DNA from: Lobosporangium transversale
Taxonomy: Eukaryota > Mortierellomycota > Mortierellomycetes > Mortierellales > Mortierellaceae
Length of the DNA: 64,000 nucleotides
Direction: 5' to 3'
Assembly (NCBI RefSeq): GCF_002105155.1
Contig: NW_019029049.1
Coordinates: 91,568-155,567 of the forward strand
The notes beneath the pieces were generated by a model, which had not been told where the DNA came from, made no database searches, and saw only the letters and a program-made list of their open reading frames with translations. A program made the translations under genes and the position numbers. This document shows, piece by piece, positions 44,001-55,265 of this stretch (the stretch's first letter is position 1; each line of letters begins with the position of its first letter).

Positions 44001-47000
44001 GAATAGATCGGTGTATAAACCGATACTGGTTGCCTGTACGGGTGAGCGGTGACGCTTCACGTAATAAACTTCTCCTATTCGCTCTGCTGAAATATATTTC
44101 CTTCCATACACCTTTGTCCTTAAATGGCGAGTAATCCACCACCGGGTTACCGTCTTGGTGCTTATAAATTGCTATAGCTAGTTCCTTCAGGTACTTGAGC
44201 CCATGTTGTGCAAATCCTTCATCTGTCAATATCCGGAACATCCTTCTATCTTCCGGTCTTAATGTCTCGCCTAGCCGCTTCTTTCCTCGTTCGAGCCATT
44301 GTTCAACAAACTGGTCATACAATGTGACACGTTTGATCTTGGTACTGGAGATGGCTTGATCTGGATCCACCATCCGTGGGAGTACTTCTAATGACATCGA
44401 TAGCATGAATGGGTTTTTCACAAGCTCTTGTAAGCTAGGCACCATCTTGAGTGCACGCTTATAGTCCTCCACTTCCCACATCGGATCCATGGCAGGAACA
44501 TAATGATCAATAAATTCATCAACTTGAGCCTCAGAAAATGGCACGATCACAGCCTCCCCGAACAATTCAGCATCTGCTTGATAATTACGGCTCATAGGTT
44601 GAAAACGATCTCGGTAATCTAGTCCAAGGTACTCACTACGGCAACTGATCACCATCTGAGCTCTCCACTTTCCAGGTTGGTTCAGTTGGTTAGCGACATA
44701 CAAGTTGTTGGTCTGCATGCTCTCATCATATCCATCACATATTAAGATGAATGACCGATTCATCTTCAGCTCTTTGATCTCTGAATCTGTGAAATCATAG
44801 TCCCGTAACTGCTTTGCAACCAGATCTTTCTCTGGCTTGTCAATGGCTGGAAGACTGATAAACAGTGGAATCCGACCATGTCTCTTTTGGTATGTATCCC
44901 AGAGTGTGCGCTCTAGAGCACGGTTGAATGTGGACTTGCCTGCTCCTGAATCTCCTTGGACGAGTAACACTTTCTGGTCGCTGTCCAAAAACTCTTTTAC
45001 CTTGTCCATCAACAAGAACAATTTGTCATCGCTTGCTTGAGGACTTGCTTTAGCATACTGTTGAATATAAAACCCTTGGCCATTATCAATCTCCATCCGC
45101 TGCCTCTTCAGTTGGCGCAGACTATCTTCGACACCAGGCGTCTTCTGTGCACGGTCAAGCAGATTTGAGGATGTGGGTGGAGAAAGTGTGGCGACGGAAG
45201 AGAACCGGATCAATGGCTCCTGCAAGTACTTCATGTACAATTCATGTTTTTTAGTCTCTCCATGCGTTTTGAGGCCTTTTAAGAGAGTGTTTGCAGCTGG
45301 AAATAAAACAGGAAAAGAAGACAAAAGGAATAAATATATAAAGTAATTGCGTCAGTCATCGTATACTGACTGTTGTCTGTACTATCAAACACATCCATAG
45401 AAGAAGAATGGAATACATACCTTGAGGACCATCTAGTGGCGACGAGGATAATTGCTTAAGAATATTTACAATCCACTGCTTAATGTGTACATGATTGCCC
45501 CACTCCTGGTCATTCTTGTAGATCTCTCCTAGGAATGTGATGGCATCTTGTCGAGTATCCATCCTCCACTTTGTATCTGCTGCTATCTGTCCCAACATCT
45601 GACATAGTCCCCATTGAAATGCTGCTTCATTTCGACAGGAGACTTCACACACAAGAGTCTTGAACTTGACCAGTTCGCCTGTCTGGAGTAGTTCATCAGC
45701 TACTCGAAGTGCTGGATACCATCCTGACTTGCGACTGAAGCTCAGCCCTTCTTCCATACGCTCTCTGAATATCACTCCGCTCTCATAGAGTGATGTTGTT
45801 TCTTTGTACACTTGCAGACTCTTGTCCATGATATCTGTCACTGATGGAAGTTCTTTCTGGATGTTGCTTATCTCATCCATGAAAGCATTCAGATCAAGGT
45901 TCTTGACTGCGCTCACTACTCCAAACACTCCTTGAAGTACTGCTGATGTCCGTCGAAGCATGCCTTGCATTGGTGATTCATCGTCTGGAATATACAATAG
46001 AGCTTGGGAAGCATAAGCTGCTTGGTAGACTAGATGAGGGTCTGAACTCTCTTTCAACCCCTTGAGGTATGCAGCAAGTGGCTCATGGAGTTGTTCTCGC
46101 TTCAGACCCTTGACTTGGCTGTTGACCATGGCATCGAGGACATATGAAACTGTAGCTGAGAGGCGATAGAGGTGGTCCCTAGATTGCCTATGTGTGCCTT
46201 GTAAACGGGAGTTGAGAGCATTGAGGATTGTGACAAGGTCATCCGAGTCAAGATATCCAAGAGGAGCACGTTGTATCAATTGAGCCAAGCCTTCTAGCAA
46301 CTGTGTCTCCAGTATGATGTTCTGGCTGATTCCATTGATCATATTCATGAGCAACATCCTGAACTGGGTCTGGCTGAGAACTGGTGCCAGAGCCACAACC
46401 TCAGCGACAGTAGCATTAGTCTTAGTCTCATCACTGATGAACATTTCTATCACATCCGATGCTAGTTTACACAGTCGCTCATGTTCATCTTCATCAGCTG
46501 AAATGGCCTGACACCACTCTCTCTCGCTGTCAGTAAGATTGTTAGTCGGGATAGAAGCAGTAGGGGGAAGACTAAGACAATACACAAGTTGGTGGATATC
46601 ATCCAAGTGAGTGCCAACATCTGGTAGGCTGTGTCTGGTGACTGCTGGAGGCTCATTGTGATTGAATATGTCCTTCGAAATAGTGACAATGGTCTGTGTC
46701 GGTACTGCTGCAGCTACTCTGTTTGGTCTGTTGTTATTGCTTCTACTACTTTTATTATTGCTGCTCCCTTGGATGTATCCCCATTTCTCTGCTTTCTTGC
46801 CATGGCTTTGAGCAACATCCGAGTGTCCCAGTTGTTCAAATAAGCGAGCAAGCTCATGGTAGGCTATGGCAATACCTTGGCGCAATGTTATGCTTTCATT
46901 GGAGGCTGAGGAGACAGAAGAGGCAAGGGACTTTCGCGAAGACTTCTGAATACGAGACAGCACAGAGTCAGCATCGAGACAGAGCTCCATTACAATGTTC

Positions 47001-47107
47001 TTATCATCGTCTATGGTGCGGGTTCCCTGCATGTAGAAATCGAAGAGTCTCAGAGCCTGTGCTGGCAAGAGTGCGCTCCGTGAAGGTGAATTAATGTTGC
47101 CAAACAT
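41035..47107 (-). CDS. NLR-like protein, copy 4: helical N-terminus, NACHT, pentapeptide repeats, WD40 repeats (intact, diverged)
   Basis: Exon 1 is 47,107-45,421 and exon 2 is 45,296-41,035. The 124-bp intron has donor CAAG/GTATGT and acceptor TCCAG; splicing gives 1,982 residues. Domains: helical N-terminus to about 600; NACHT with Walker A GDSGAGKST near 680 and Walker B LICDGYDES near 752; pentapeptide repeats about 1,115-1,172 (GADLNHG, GADLRK, REANLSGAKM); WD40 repeats about 1,182-1,848. The tail keeps the pattern C-x2-C-x3-H-x3-C found at the end of copies 2 and 3. It is clearly diverged from the tandem copies along its whole length, so it is an older paralogue. No lesions seen. A STAND-type sensor role is inferred from architecture; partners and ligand are unknown. 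Confidence 0.94.
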
Positions 47108-47135
47108 AGTTTATTGTTTTGTTTTTGCGCTTGAA

Positions 47136-47230
47136 TTGTAGTCTACCCCACGTCCCTGAAAGAAGAATGTCAAAGGACTGTTTGTTAGTGCTGAGTAGAA
47201 ATAGTGCTTTCTTTCATGATCCAGACATTG
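47136..47230 (-). promoter_or_regulatory. Conserved upstream block of NLR copy 4
   Basis: Still recognisable as the block upstream of copies 1-3 (shared CAAAGGACTGTTTGTTAGT, then GAAATAGTG) despite diverged flanks, at a similar distance from the ATG. The best evidence in the window that the block matters for expression. Confidence 0.55.
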
Positions 47231-47309
47231 TTTGCATGTCTCTTACATTAAGGATTCAAGTGATTCGAACAAATAGAGTAAGGGATGCAATGGAGTGGTT
47301 ATGTGATGT

Positions 47310-47391
47310 GAAGGATGGAGAATGAAGGATGGAGAATGAAGGATAGAGAATGAAGGATGGAGAATGAAGGATAGAGAATGAAGGCTGGAGG
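47310..47391. repeat. Tandem repeat, 14-bp unit GAAGGATGGAGAAT, nearly 6 copies
   Basis: Copies alternate GGATGG and GGATAG. Lies upstream of NLR copy 4; related single units occur upstream of the other copies (near 4,197). Confidence 0.9.
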
Positions 47392-47834
47392 GTACTTCTC
47401 TGTCAACGTTCTAGACCCACTCCAAAAAAAAAAACTGGCCGAACTTTATTCCGATGCTCATTGCTGAAAGCTCTTCTTTCTCTTCCCAGAACAACATTCC
47501 TTTATCCTTGAGTGATGTTTCTTCAGGTGATGAAGTGAATAGGCGTGTTGATTTGAGCGAATGAATGAACGCCCATGTAACACCTGAAGGTGTGGCTTAA
47601 AGTATGTAGTATGTTGAAGAAAAACAATATTTACTTGGCAAATTTGCCAGATTAACAGAGCGTTCTTGCGCATTTATTTTCACAATGCATGTCGAAATGA
47701 ACAGAGTGCTTTCCGCCATCTCTGCATGATTAACCACAGTTGCTTTTAATTACTGGCTCAAGTGTTTTTTTGTCATCCGGGGAATGTTTACATGCTAAGG
47801 GAATGTTGAAATTCCCCATGCCAAAAGAACACAT

Positions 47835-48130
47835 TTACTTAAGTGTTGAATAAATGTTGTTATTCAATCTTCCTGTTAACATTCCGTTGTGGAAATCGGT
47901 AAACACATCAGAAAGCTCGTCTCGCACTACTGACAGATAGGACGGTGTCGTTCTATTTTCCTCCGCAAAGTATTCATCAACAATTCCTTTCATCAAATAT
48001 GGACAAAGAGATGCATGCATATAATGTGCAAAGTCATTGGTCAAGGTGAAGTTTGATCTAACGAGGTTTTCGTTTGATTTGTTTCCTGGGTACTCTAACC
48101 CTTCCTTTTGATCTTTAAAATGACCTCTGG
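47835..48130 (-). other. Protein-like open stretch, possible exon (left arm)
   Basis: Open for about 95 codons to a stop at 47,835, with natural-looking composition (TNDFAHYMHASLCPYLMKG). No ATG near its beginning; an acceptor-like ATCCAG sits at its upstream edge. The mirrored copy at the right end of the window is cut off at 64,000. Possibly the last exon of a gene whose start I cannot find. No family recognised. Confidence 0.3.
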
Positions 48131-48355
48131 ATACTTAAGAATATGGAGGGAAAACATCAACCTATGCTCCTATACTACATGCGCCGTAGTAGCTTTTTTT
48201 TTTTTTTTTTTTTTTTTTTCCATGAAGCCTCTTATTGATTTCCAGTGTGGAGCCTCATCGTAGCATCCCGTACATCAGTTTCTCCTCACATGATTGTTCT
48301 TCTCCACTTTTTTAGGCACTACTCTTGTTATACCTCCATTTTTTATTTTTTTGGA

Positions 48356-48608
48356 TAGCGTAGTCGAACGCTAGTGAAGACTGAGGCCTATTGTTCGACA
48401 AGAGGGGCAATGAATGTCCCACCTGCAGCTGCCCTTGTTTCTTTGGCGGTAGATATGGAGCACTTAAGAAGTTATGCAGTTGTCAAAAAAAAAAAAATTC
48501 TTTATTTACTGGTAGTTCCTGTAATAGCAATAAAAGAAAGGTAAGGCATTCATTGTCTCCTTCTTGCCGAACAATAGGCTTTAGCTTTCACTAGCACTCG
48601 ACTGTGCC
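48356..48608. mobile_element. MITE-like element of about 250 bp (left arm)
   Basis: The ends are imperfect inverted repeats of about 60 bp: the left reads AGTCGAACGCTAGTGAAG then CCTATTGTTCG, and the right, reversed, reads AGTCGAGTGCTAGTGAAAG then CCTATTGTTCG. The centre has a poly-A run and no coding capacity. Exact borders and the target duplication are uncertain. Confidence 0.65.
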
Positions 48609-49178
48609 ACCATTCATCGTTCTCAGGGTTTTTGTAGCTCTGGCCTTGTTAAAATGCTACAGATATGCTTCTGTTGATTCTCTGCATATTAAGCAGTATG
48701 TGGGATGTCATTTTTCGATTTCATTCCAATCTTGTTGTCTAAGTAGCTTATTTGTGTAAATACTCTACATGTAGATCATGAGGAAGTGAGCTATAGTTGT
48801 CATTTGGAGCTGACTCAATCTCCTTAATCATTGTCAGTCTTATCGTTATAAATCTTCTCTTCTGGTTTTCAATTACCTCCTCCGTGCCTTTGTAGGTACC
48901 TTTGTAGGCTTGTTTCCCTTTCTCTAATAAAGAACATTCTCAGGTAAGCTTTATGTTCAACTATCTCAAATAGAGTATTGTGATAAATAGCTATCTTTAG
49001 ACTGTATTATACTTTCGACTGCATTTGTAAACATAATCCCAAAGGTCTACATACGGTCGTCAATTGTAAGGCCTCTCCACTATGCTTTATGGAGGCTTAT
49101 CTGTTGAGAAATCTAGGTTTACTTGGCTAAATACTGGCTCATATACTGACTCAAGCCATAGTACACAATACTCGCTCT

Positions 49179-49493
49179 TTACTTTTGCCCACTCTTGAAT
49201 CTTTTCTCATTCTTTATCATCGTGAGATATCCATCATTATCTGCTGTGAAAGCAAGCCCTGATATGACGGGAGCTATGGATGGTGCTCGAATGGGTTGAC
49301 AACAGGCGGTCAGAGCGAGCTCTTCTACTTCCGTTTTGCCGAGCATTACATCCTGCGTGAATATAAAGTTTAGTTGCCTAAATACCGAAAAATTCATAAT
49401 TGGATAAGCAGCGTTGTAAGCCTTTGCAAGACTCAAAGGATGAAGTGATGGCGCGAGGAGGAAGATGATGCATAGCGATGAAACGAAATGCAA
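49179..49493 (-). other. Protein-like open stretch without ATG (left arm)
   Basis: Open to a stop at 49,179; the later half reads naturally (EELALTACCQPIRAPSIAP). The beginning would need a TTG start, so it is not a complete gene as it stands. An acceptor-like ATTCACGCAG lies inside. Same strand as the open stretch 1 kb further on, so both could be exons of one gene. Mirrored at 62,465-62,779. Confidence 0.25.
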
Positions 49494-49499
49494 TGATTA

Positions 49500-50160
49500 C
49501 TTATAACGCAGTACAATAGAACGGCTGCTGTACCTTTACATTCCGAGCAGGCTTTGCATTCCACCAGACTCACTAAAACTCACATTTCATCTGTTGGTAT
49601 CGGAGGCTTATTTTTTTACTCCTTCCACATGGCCACTAATATGTATGCAATAGTTTTAGATTAGGAACCTGCTGACGAGGAAATACACTAATTGGAAATA
49701 ATGATGATCAACCTATACTTTAATTGTTCGAACATAGGGATGTAAATATACCTCAAATGAAGAGTGAAAAAGGATTGAATGTGGTGAGCGGAATGGTTGG
49801 AGAATATCAGAAAGGAAAGGAGCAGTAAAAAGAAGTACTATTTAAGCACAAAGGGCCTTCGATATCTCCCCGAAGCCTGCAAACAGAGGTCATTAACCAA
49901 GCTCAGGGGAAGTGGCAGAGGGTAGCCTCAAAGAAAATACCAAGCAATACTGATAAGATCATGCGTAGTAAGATTTCTATTGATGTTTACTATCAGTGAT
50001 CAATACAGTCCCCGTGTCGTGCCCATACCTTCGCCTCTGGCTTCATGGAGTATTACTGCCCTAAACAAAGAGGTTATTCATCAGAGAACTCAGTTGCGAA
50101 CTACACAACAAAGTAGATACATTATAAACATAAGGAAGAATATCGGCAGTGAATAAGAGA
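49500..50160. other. Non-coding stretch in left arm
   Basis: No convincing frame, repeat or domain; mirrored at about 61,800-62,464. Confidence 0.45.
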
Positions 50161-50305
50161 GATGCCTGTCTGAAAAGCTTTGTAGATCATATTCCGCTTG
50201 TATAGCTCCATATTAGTCGGCAGTGTACTGGTGAATCAAGCACGTATTCATCCAGATGAGAGATCGCTGGTCTGTTGAACTCATAGGACGAATCTGCAAC
50301 ATGTA

Positions 50306-51642
50306 CAGTCACCCGAAATAAATTATTGAGATTAAGAATATTTATTTACATTTTTTGAATAATCTGGGCAAACAGCTCATATGCAGCATACACAAAGACT
50401 TTATCAATCAACATGAAAGTCCGTAATTTTATCGAAAAGGCTATTGTGGTTATTTACTGAAGTTCTTGGGGTATATTAATTGACTAAGAGAAGTACTACG
50501 CGGGTTCAATAACCAGTGTACCTTCCTTTGGCCCCCTTCACCTCTATCAACCTTTCTGGCATGGAGTTAACAAGGATAGCCAGCTCCGCTTGTGGCAACT
50601 TGTCCCACTCCTCAACCAGAGCCGCTCCGAGGCTAGCGAGATCTCTTGGCCCTTTGGTGCGTCTATCAAGTGCAACCGCGAGAAGTGACCACACGTGCTC
50701 AATGGGGTTTAAATCTGGAGAGCATGCAGGCCAGTCTGGAATCCTTGAGATGTTGTTATTTTCGCGCCATTCCCTTGCAACTTTGCATGTATGTACTGGT
50801 GCATTATCTTCCATGAGAATACCATCCTCCACCTCAGCCATAAACCTGGCTAGCTCACATTTATACACATCTTCCACGAAAGATGGTCCATCCCTACGCT
50901 CTCGTTGAAATATAACCAACCGGGACCTTCTGGTCGCTGTAATCGCTCCCCAGGCCATTAGGGATGTCCTACCACTCTTGAAAGTAGGCGCAACGCAACC
51001 GTAGTCGTACTTTTCCTGTGCTGTGCGCCAAACTCTTATTTTACGAAAGTGCGCACCAACTTCAAAGGATGACTCGTCAGACCAAACTACCCGACTCCAA
51101 TCTTCTATAGACCATTTTTTATATTTTTTGACAAACTTCAGCCGCCTCTCTATGTGCTCTGCGCTTAAGAATGGTTTAGGGACAGCAACCCGGCTGAAAA
51201 TGCCTAAGAAATGCAGCTCCTTTTCAACTGTCCTCTTACTCACTTTTTTGGGCAATAAGTTGGTGATCTCCTGAAGAGTAACCCTCCTTTCTCTCTTACT
51301 ATTGCGCACAATGCTTCTGATGTCGCGAGCACTCAGTAGTTTTGGACGTCCTGGGGTTTGGGCGCGAGCACTGGTTCCTCTTTCATGATATACCTTGATA
51401 ATGTGATAAACTGTTGATAGATTCACGCCGCGTTTCAATGCGATATCCACGCCTTTCAGGCCTGCGAGATGCATTTCGATGATGATGCTTTTAGCCTCGA
51501 TATCCAGGTTTTTTTGGCATGATGGTTATTTTCAAATTGTTAATATATGGATAATGGGAAAGGGAGATATTGAAGACAATTGCTTTTTATCGCGTAGACC
51601 ATTTTGAATTTTATTATCTCAATAATTTATTTCGCGTGACTG
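50306..51642 (-). mobile_element. Tc1/mariner-like transposon 3 (left arm)
   Basis: 1,337 bp flanked by TA (50,304-50,305 and 51,643-51,644). The 27-bp terminal inverted repeats start CAGTCAC, continue CGAAATAAATTATTGAG, and differ from each other at one base (position 8). The same locus without the element is present at 30,979, so the insertion point and TA duplication are directly visible. Confidence 0.96.
50506..51474 (-). CDS. Tc1/mariner-family transposase, transposon 3 (left arm)
   Basis: 322 residues from the first usable ATG. It has a helix-turn-helix (LKGVDIALKRGVNLSTVYHI), a GRP motif (TPGRPK), and catalytic D in VWSDES, D in MEDNAPVHT and E in NPIEHVW, with 35 residues between the last two by my count. 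A further ATG about 50 bp upstream leads into the same frame only if the run of seven A (complement) were one base shorter, so the natural N-terminus is probably about 15-20 residues longer and frameshifted here. The remaining frame is intact; activity uncertain. Confidence 0.93.
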   Translation of the reverse strand: MHLAGLKGVDIALKRGVNLSTVYHIIKVYHERGTSARAQTPGRPKLLSARDIRSIVRNSKRERRVTLQEITNLLPKKVSKRTVEKELHFLGIFSRVAVPKPFLSAEHIERRLKFVKKYKKWSIEDWSRVVWSDESSFEVGAHFRKIRVWRTAQEKYDYGCVAPTFKSGRTSLMAWGAITATRRSRLVIFQRERRDGPSFVEDVYKCELARFMAEVEDGILMEDNAPVHTCKVAREWRENNNISRIPDWPACSPDLNPIEHVWSLLAVALDRRTKGPRDLASLGAALVEEWDKLPQAELAILVNSMPERLIEVKGAKGRYTGY

Positions 51643-52408
51643 TACGTGTAAAACTCTCTCAGGTTGACGTATTTTAGACTTTTCCTAGATTGACCATCGC
51701 CCCCACTCACATCCGCCTCCTGCTGGCCGTCATTGCTACCTTCGTCTCCGGGAACTTGGTGGAGTGAGTGCCGTTAGACCAAGGGCCTGAGCTTGGCTGT
51801 TCTTGGAATAGAGCAAATACACTCTTGCTGAGAAGAGCAACCTGGGTCAAGTAAGCACTACATTCAAGTTTGGTTGCATTTTTAAGCCTTTCTTTCCTCT
51901 TTTTCCTCTCTTCCGCCCAAGTAGGGTAGAGTCAATAGGGCTATAAGCCCGGTTATATTCCTCCTCCTTTTCAGTTTCCTCCTCCACCCGTCCTCCTCGC
52001 GCTTGGTAGGCGGTGAATGTCTGACAGATGAGCATGTAAAATATATATATATATATATATACTTTTCTCCCAGTGAAAAGTGAAAGTAAAGGTAAAGTCT
52101 ATGGTAGTAAAGAATCTGATAGAAAAAGACTTAAAGTAGTAAAGTAGTATGCTAAGAGTTCAGGTCCACAATATATACACATTGTAGACATGACCTTTAA
52201 TAGTATGTGCGGTGTACCGTACTCAAAGGGCACATCAATAGCGTCAGAACTTGCATAATACGTAATGAGTAGCGGAAGTGGAGGTCAAATTTTTCTGAGT
52301 AAACATATTTTTTTGGTGCCGAGATTTGCAATGGAGAGAGAGCTGCCCTTTATTTTCTCCTTTCATTAATGAGGTATTTCTTCTTTTTTTTTTTTTCCAT
52401 TCTGCATA

Positions 52409-52696
52409 TCATTTTAGTATATAAGGAGAAGAAGAAGAAGAAGGATCAAGGCTCACTCCTTGGCCTAGTTCGACAGACCCACAGCTGTGTGGAGGATACA
52501 CTGGAAGCACATGCTGGCAGTGGCTATAATTTATACCGCTGTATGGGTTCAGTGTTGATCTAGATGAAGATGCTGAAAGATCAGCAAGTCCACTGCCACT
52601 GCCTAAAAACATCATTTCATGGCATGGATAAATATCCCGGTGATTTGTTACGATATTTTGGCTAGCAACTGTAGGCGGGAGCTTGATGCGTTCCAT
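52409..52696 (-). CDS. Hypothetical protein of 95 residues (left arm)
   Basis: Copy of 31,745-32,032; same caveats. Confidence 0.3.
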   Translation of the reverse strand: MERIKLPPTVASQNIVTNHRDIYPCHEMMFLGSGSGLADLSASSSRSTLNPYSGINYSHCQHVLPVYPPHSCGSVELGQGVSLDPSSSSSPYILK

Positions 52697-52847
52697 AATT
52701 CCATCACGAGTCCCGCCTATTTGGTTACGTCCGCTTCCACGCGGAGAAGCGGTGTAATAGGTGGTGGAGACAAGAGGTGACCTTTATTAAATTATTATTA
52801 CAAGCCTTTTATAGGCCTAAGACTATATACTGTGGCAAGCGGAGACT

Positions 52848-54251
52848 CTATCTATGTTTCTCTCTCCGATGCCTAAGTAGGTCATGGTTCCTCTTGTAGC
52901 TCTTGTCTGCACAGTCCCAACAGACAAACGGCCTTTCTGTCGAATGGCTTACGACATGAGAGCGTAGGAGCCCTTTGGACTGAAACTCCTTGCCGCAATG
53001 TGGACACTTTGCGGCCCCCTTGCTAGCTATGGGGGAAAGGAGTGTCGGAGGCTGTGTGGCCCGTGGACTGGACTCCGCCATTGCCTGTGGTGCCGCTCTG
53101 AGCGCTACTGTTGGTAGCGCTACCACCGTGGCCTCGGAGGAGATGCTTAGGCCTCGAGAGGCCCCGAGACGCCGTCGCTGGGCCGGTCTCAAACTTTCAG
53201 ACGTGGGCATGTCATCAGCTGCCCGCTTGGTGTTATGCTTAGCAGCTGCTGCTAGGCCAGTGTACGCAACCGTCTGAAATGGACGCGAAGTGATCCGGGG
53301 ATTTGCTGTAGATGTGAGTGTCCCCGTGTTTGCCAAAGGCAATGGCCCGAAGTTGCCTGGAAGAGGCGTCATAGCTGTGGTGGAAGCAGGCCATGGAAAG
53401 AACTGACCTCGCTTCTCATAAGATCCGCCATTCTGATATTGCTGTAGCGGCAGCTGTTGTGTTTGTTGCTGGAGCATGCTTTGTTGCTGCTGTGGAGATA
53501 AATGGTGGTATTGTTGGTAAAAAGGCTCAATACCACTGGTCGATTGCTGGTTAGGATGAGTGTCATAGTGGGAATGCTCATATTGTATCAAGTGTGGAGC
53601 TGATAGAGGAGCAACAAGGGGAGGGGAAGGAAGAGTGAGCGCTGTCGGAGGTAGTGGTGGTGGCAGTGATGATGGTGAAGGCGACGGTGATGACGATAAC
53701 TGTGTTAGTGGTGGTAGCGGGAAAGGTTGAAGATGAGAGGAAGGGTGCATAACTGGTAGAAGTTGTTGAGGGTGAAACTGATTATGAAGGAAAGCGGTCT
53801 GAAGCCACAGTTGATTTTCTTGAACCTGACGTTCTAAATTTTCCTGGGCCCAATCCTGGGGGATTGTCATCAGCATGGTGCTCTCTGGCTCGAAATTATG
53901 GCTGCTGTGGTTATCGCCAGGGGTCAATAGATGATAAGGGTCGATGGCAGAGAGGGATATGGGCCCGAAATCAGCGCAGACTAGAGGCTCGGAGCCTGGT
54001 CTGCTTGGTTTGAGTGTATAATCTATTGGTTCAATAGAGAGTTGTGGTGATGGTGCTATTGGCGGCGTAGAAGAGGCGGCATCTGTTGTAGAGGGTGGTG
54101 TCAACGATGACGACGAGGGTAATGATGATGGGTTCAGGAGAGGGGAGCTGGTTAGCAATGCCGAGCTGCATGTCGTGGACTTGGCTGTGGTACTGGAGCT
54201 GCAGTGGTGCTCACGGCCTTCAAGATTCTTATTCTGGTCGGCTGGCTGCAT
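52848..54251 (-). CDS. C2H2 zinc-finger protein (left arm)
   Basis: 467 residues from the ATG at 54,251. Two C-terminal C2H2 fingers identical to those of copy A; S/P/Q-rich N-terminus with several small in-frame differences from copy A, and a replaced segment before the basic KRAADD stretch. A leader intron (54,441-54,358, GTGAGT to TTTCAG) precedes it, and the chosen ATG is the first after the acceptor. The right-arm copy encodes the same protein. Likely a transcription factor; target unknown. Confidence 0.8.
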   Translation of the reverse strand: MQPADQNKNLEGREHHCSSSTTAKSTTCSSALLTSSPLLNPSSLPSSSSLTPPSTTDAASSTPPIAPSPQLSIEPIDYTLKPSRPGSEPLVCADFGPISLSAIDPYHLLTPGDNHSSHNFEPESTMLMTIPQDWAQENLERQVQENQLWLQTAFLHNQFHPQQLLPVMHPSSHLQPFPLPPLTQLSSSPSPSPSSLPPPLPPTALTLPSPPLVAPLSAPHLIQYEHSHYDTHPNQQSTSGIEPFYQQYHHLSPQQQQSMLQQQTQQLPLQQYQNGGSYEKRGQFFPWPASTTAMTPLPGNFGPLPLANTGTLTSTANPRITSRPFQTVAYTGLAAAAKHNTKRAADDMPTSESLRPAQRRRLGASRGLSISSEATVVALPTVALRAAPQAMAESSPRATQPPTLLSPIASKGAAKCPHCGKEFQSKGLLRSHVVSHSTERPFVCWDCADKSYKRNHDLLRHRREKHR

Positions 54252-55075
54252 CGGCAACGAGGCGAGGACACGGAGCAATTCGGGGCAAATGGATATGAGA
54301 GCGAGGACGTCCGGGAAGAGAGTGGACGTTCTGCAGGGTCTGTTAGCTTTGATTGGGCTGAAATTGACAAACATGCACTTTTCATCCAGACAAAACACGC
54401 ACGCACGTTCACAAACAAACAAAACATTTGTTCAAACTCACATTTAAATAACTACTTTATAAATGTATGAATTGTTCAGCTCTTTGTCTGTATTGAGAAG
54501 CTGCTGTCGCTACGCTCGAGGAAAGCAGCGTTACTCGAAGCAGAAGAACGGGGTGGACAGAAGGATGGAGGGAAGTGAATAAAATTAACAAACTAAAAGA
54601 GAAAGTGAATAGTGAATGAGCAATGCAGTGGATGAGTGCTTTGGTGTCGTTTTTTTTTATCTTACATATATATCTCCCAGTCTTTCCGAGAGATGAAGAG
54701 AAGCATGAAGAGGGCAAAAGAGACAAAGATAATGAAAAGAGAAAAGGAAAAAAAAAAAAAAAAAAAAAAGAGACAATTGATTTAAATATGTTGCGCAGTG
54801 AGGGAAGGATGCAAAAATGCATTGCATTTGGAAATAAGTGTAATAGCTCACTCCTGGATCATTTCACGCGTCATGCCCTTTTTAAAAATCTATCTCCTGA
54901 AAAACTGTTGTTTCTTCAAGACTGTCGATCACACCTCTGCCGAAAAACTAGTATAAAATAAGAAAAAAATGCAAGCAGACAGAGATACAAAAGATTTTGG
55001 CAAATATGCAAACTCAAAATTCATCATTATTACTGCTCATAGTCATCCAACGAACTTTTCAGAACAGGGTCTGTA

Positions 55076-55222
55076 AATTAAAAAAGAATTAAAAAAGAAT
55101 TAAAAAGAATTAAAAAAAAATTAAAAAAGAATTAAAAAAGAATTAAAAAGAATTAAAAAAAAATTAAAAAAGAATTAAAAAGAATTAAAAAAGAATTAAA
55201 AAGAATTAAAAAAATTAAAAAA
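55076..55222. repeat. Tandem array of TTAAAAAAGAA-type units (left arm)
   Basis: About 13 units of 9-12 bp near the inner end of the left arm. The mirrored array in the right arm is about 30 bp shorter. Copy A lacks it. Confidence 0.9.
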
Positions 55223-55265
55223 GCGTCTACCGGTCATGCCGCTATTTTGGCAACCTTATTTTTCT

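Larger units (their letters stand above)
50160..51720 (-). pseudogene. Helitron N-terminal fragment split by transposon 3 (left arm)
   Basis: Same fragment as at 30,870-31,120, interrupted at 50,306-51,642. The distal part has an extra in-frame stop (QYTAD then stop, against QYIADQ in copy A). Confidence 0.6.
47957..55265. repeat. Left arm of a very large inverted repeat
   Basis: Positions pair with the right arm so that left plus right is about 111,958-111,993. The base paired with 64,000 is 47,957, so the arm may extend further left. It differs from the right arm by a few short indels (near 48,536, 48,596, 51,530, 52,312 and in the 55,076-55,222 array). It contains a MITE, two protein-like exons, transposon 3 and the C2H2 block. 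Confidence 0.93.

Noticed and set aside
49179-49493. Apparent signal-peptide protein of 104 residues (and its mirror at 62,465-62,779)
   Set aside because: The frame begins at TTG and has a stop just upstream; there is no ATG before the hydrophobic stretch, so a secreted product is not supported.
55076-55222. CRISPR-like or centromere-like array
   Set aside because: Units are contiguous low-complexity 9-12-mers with no spacers.
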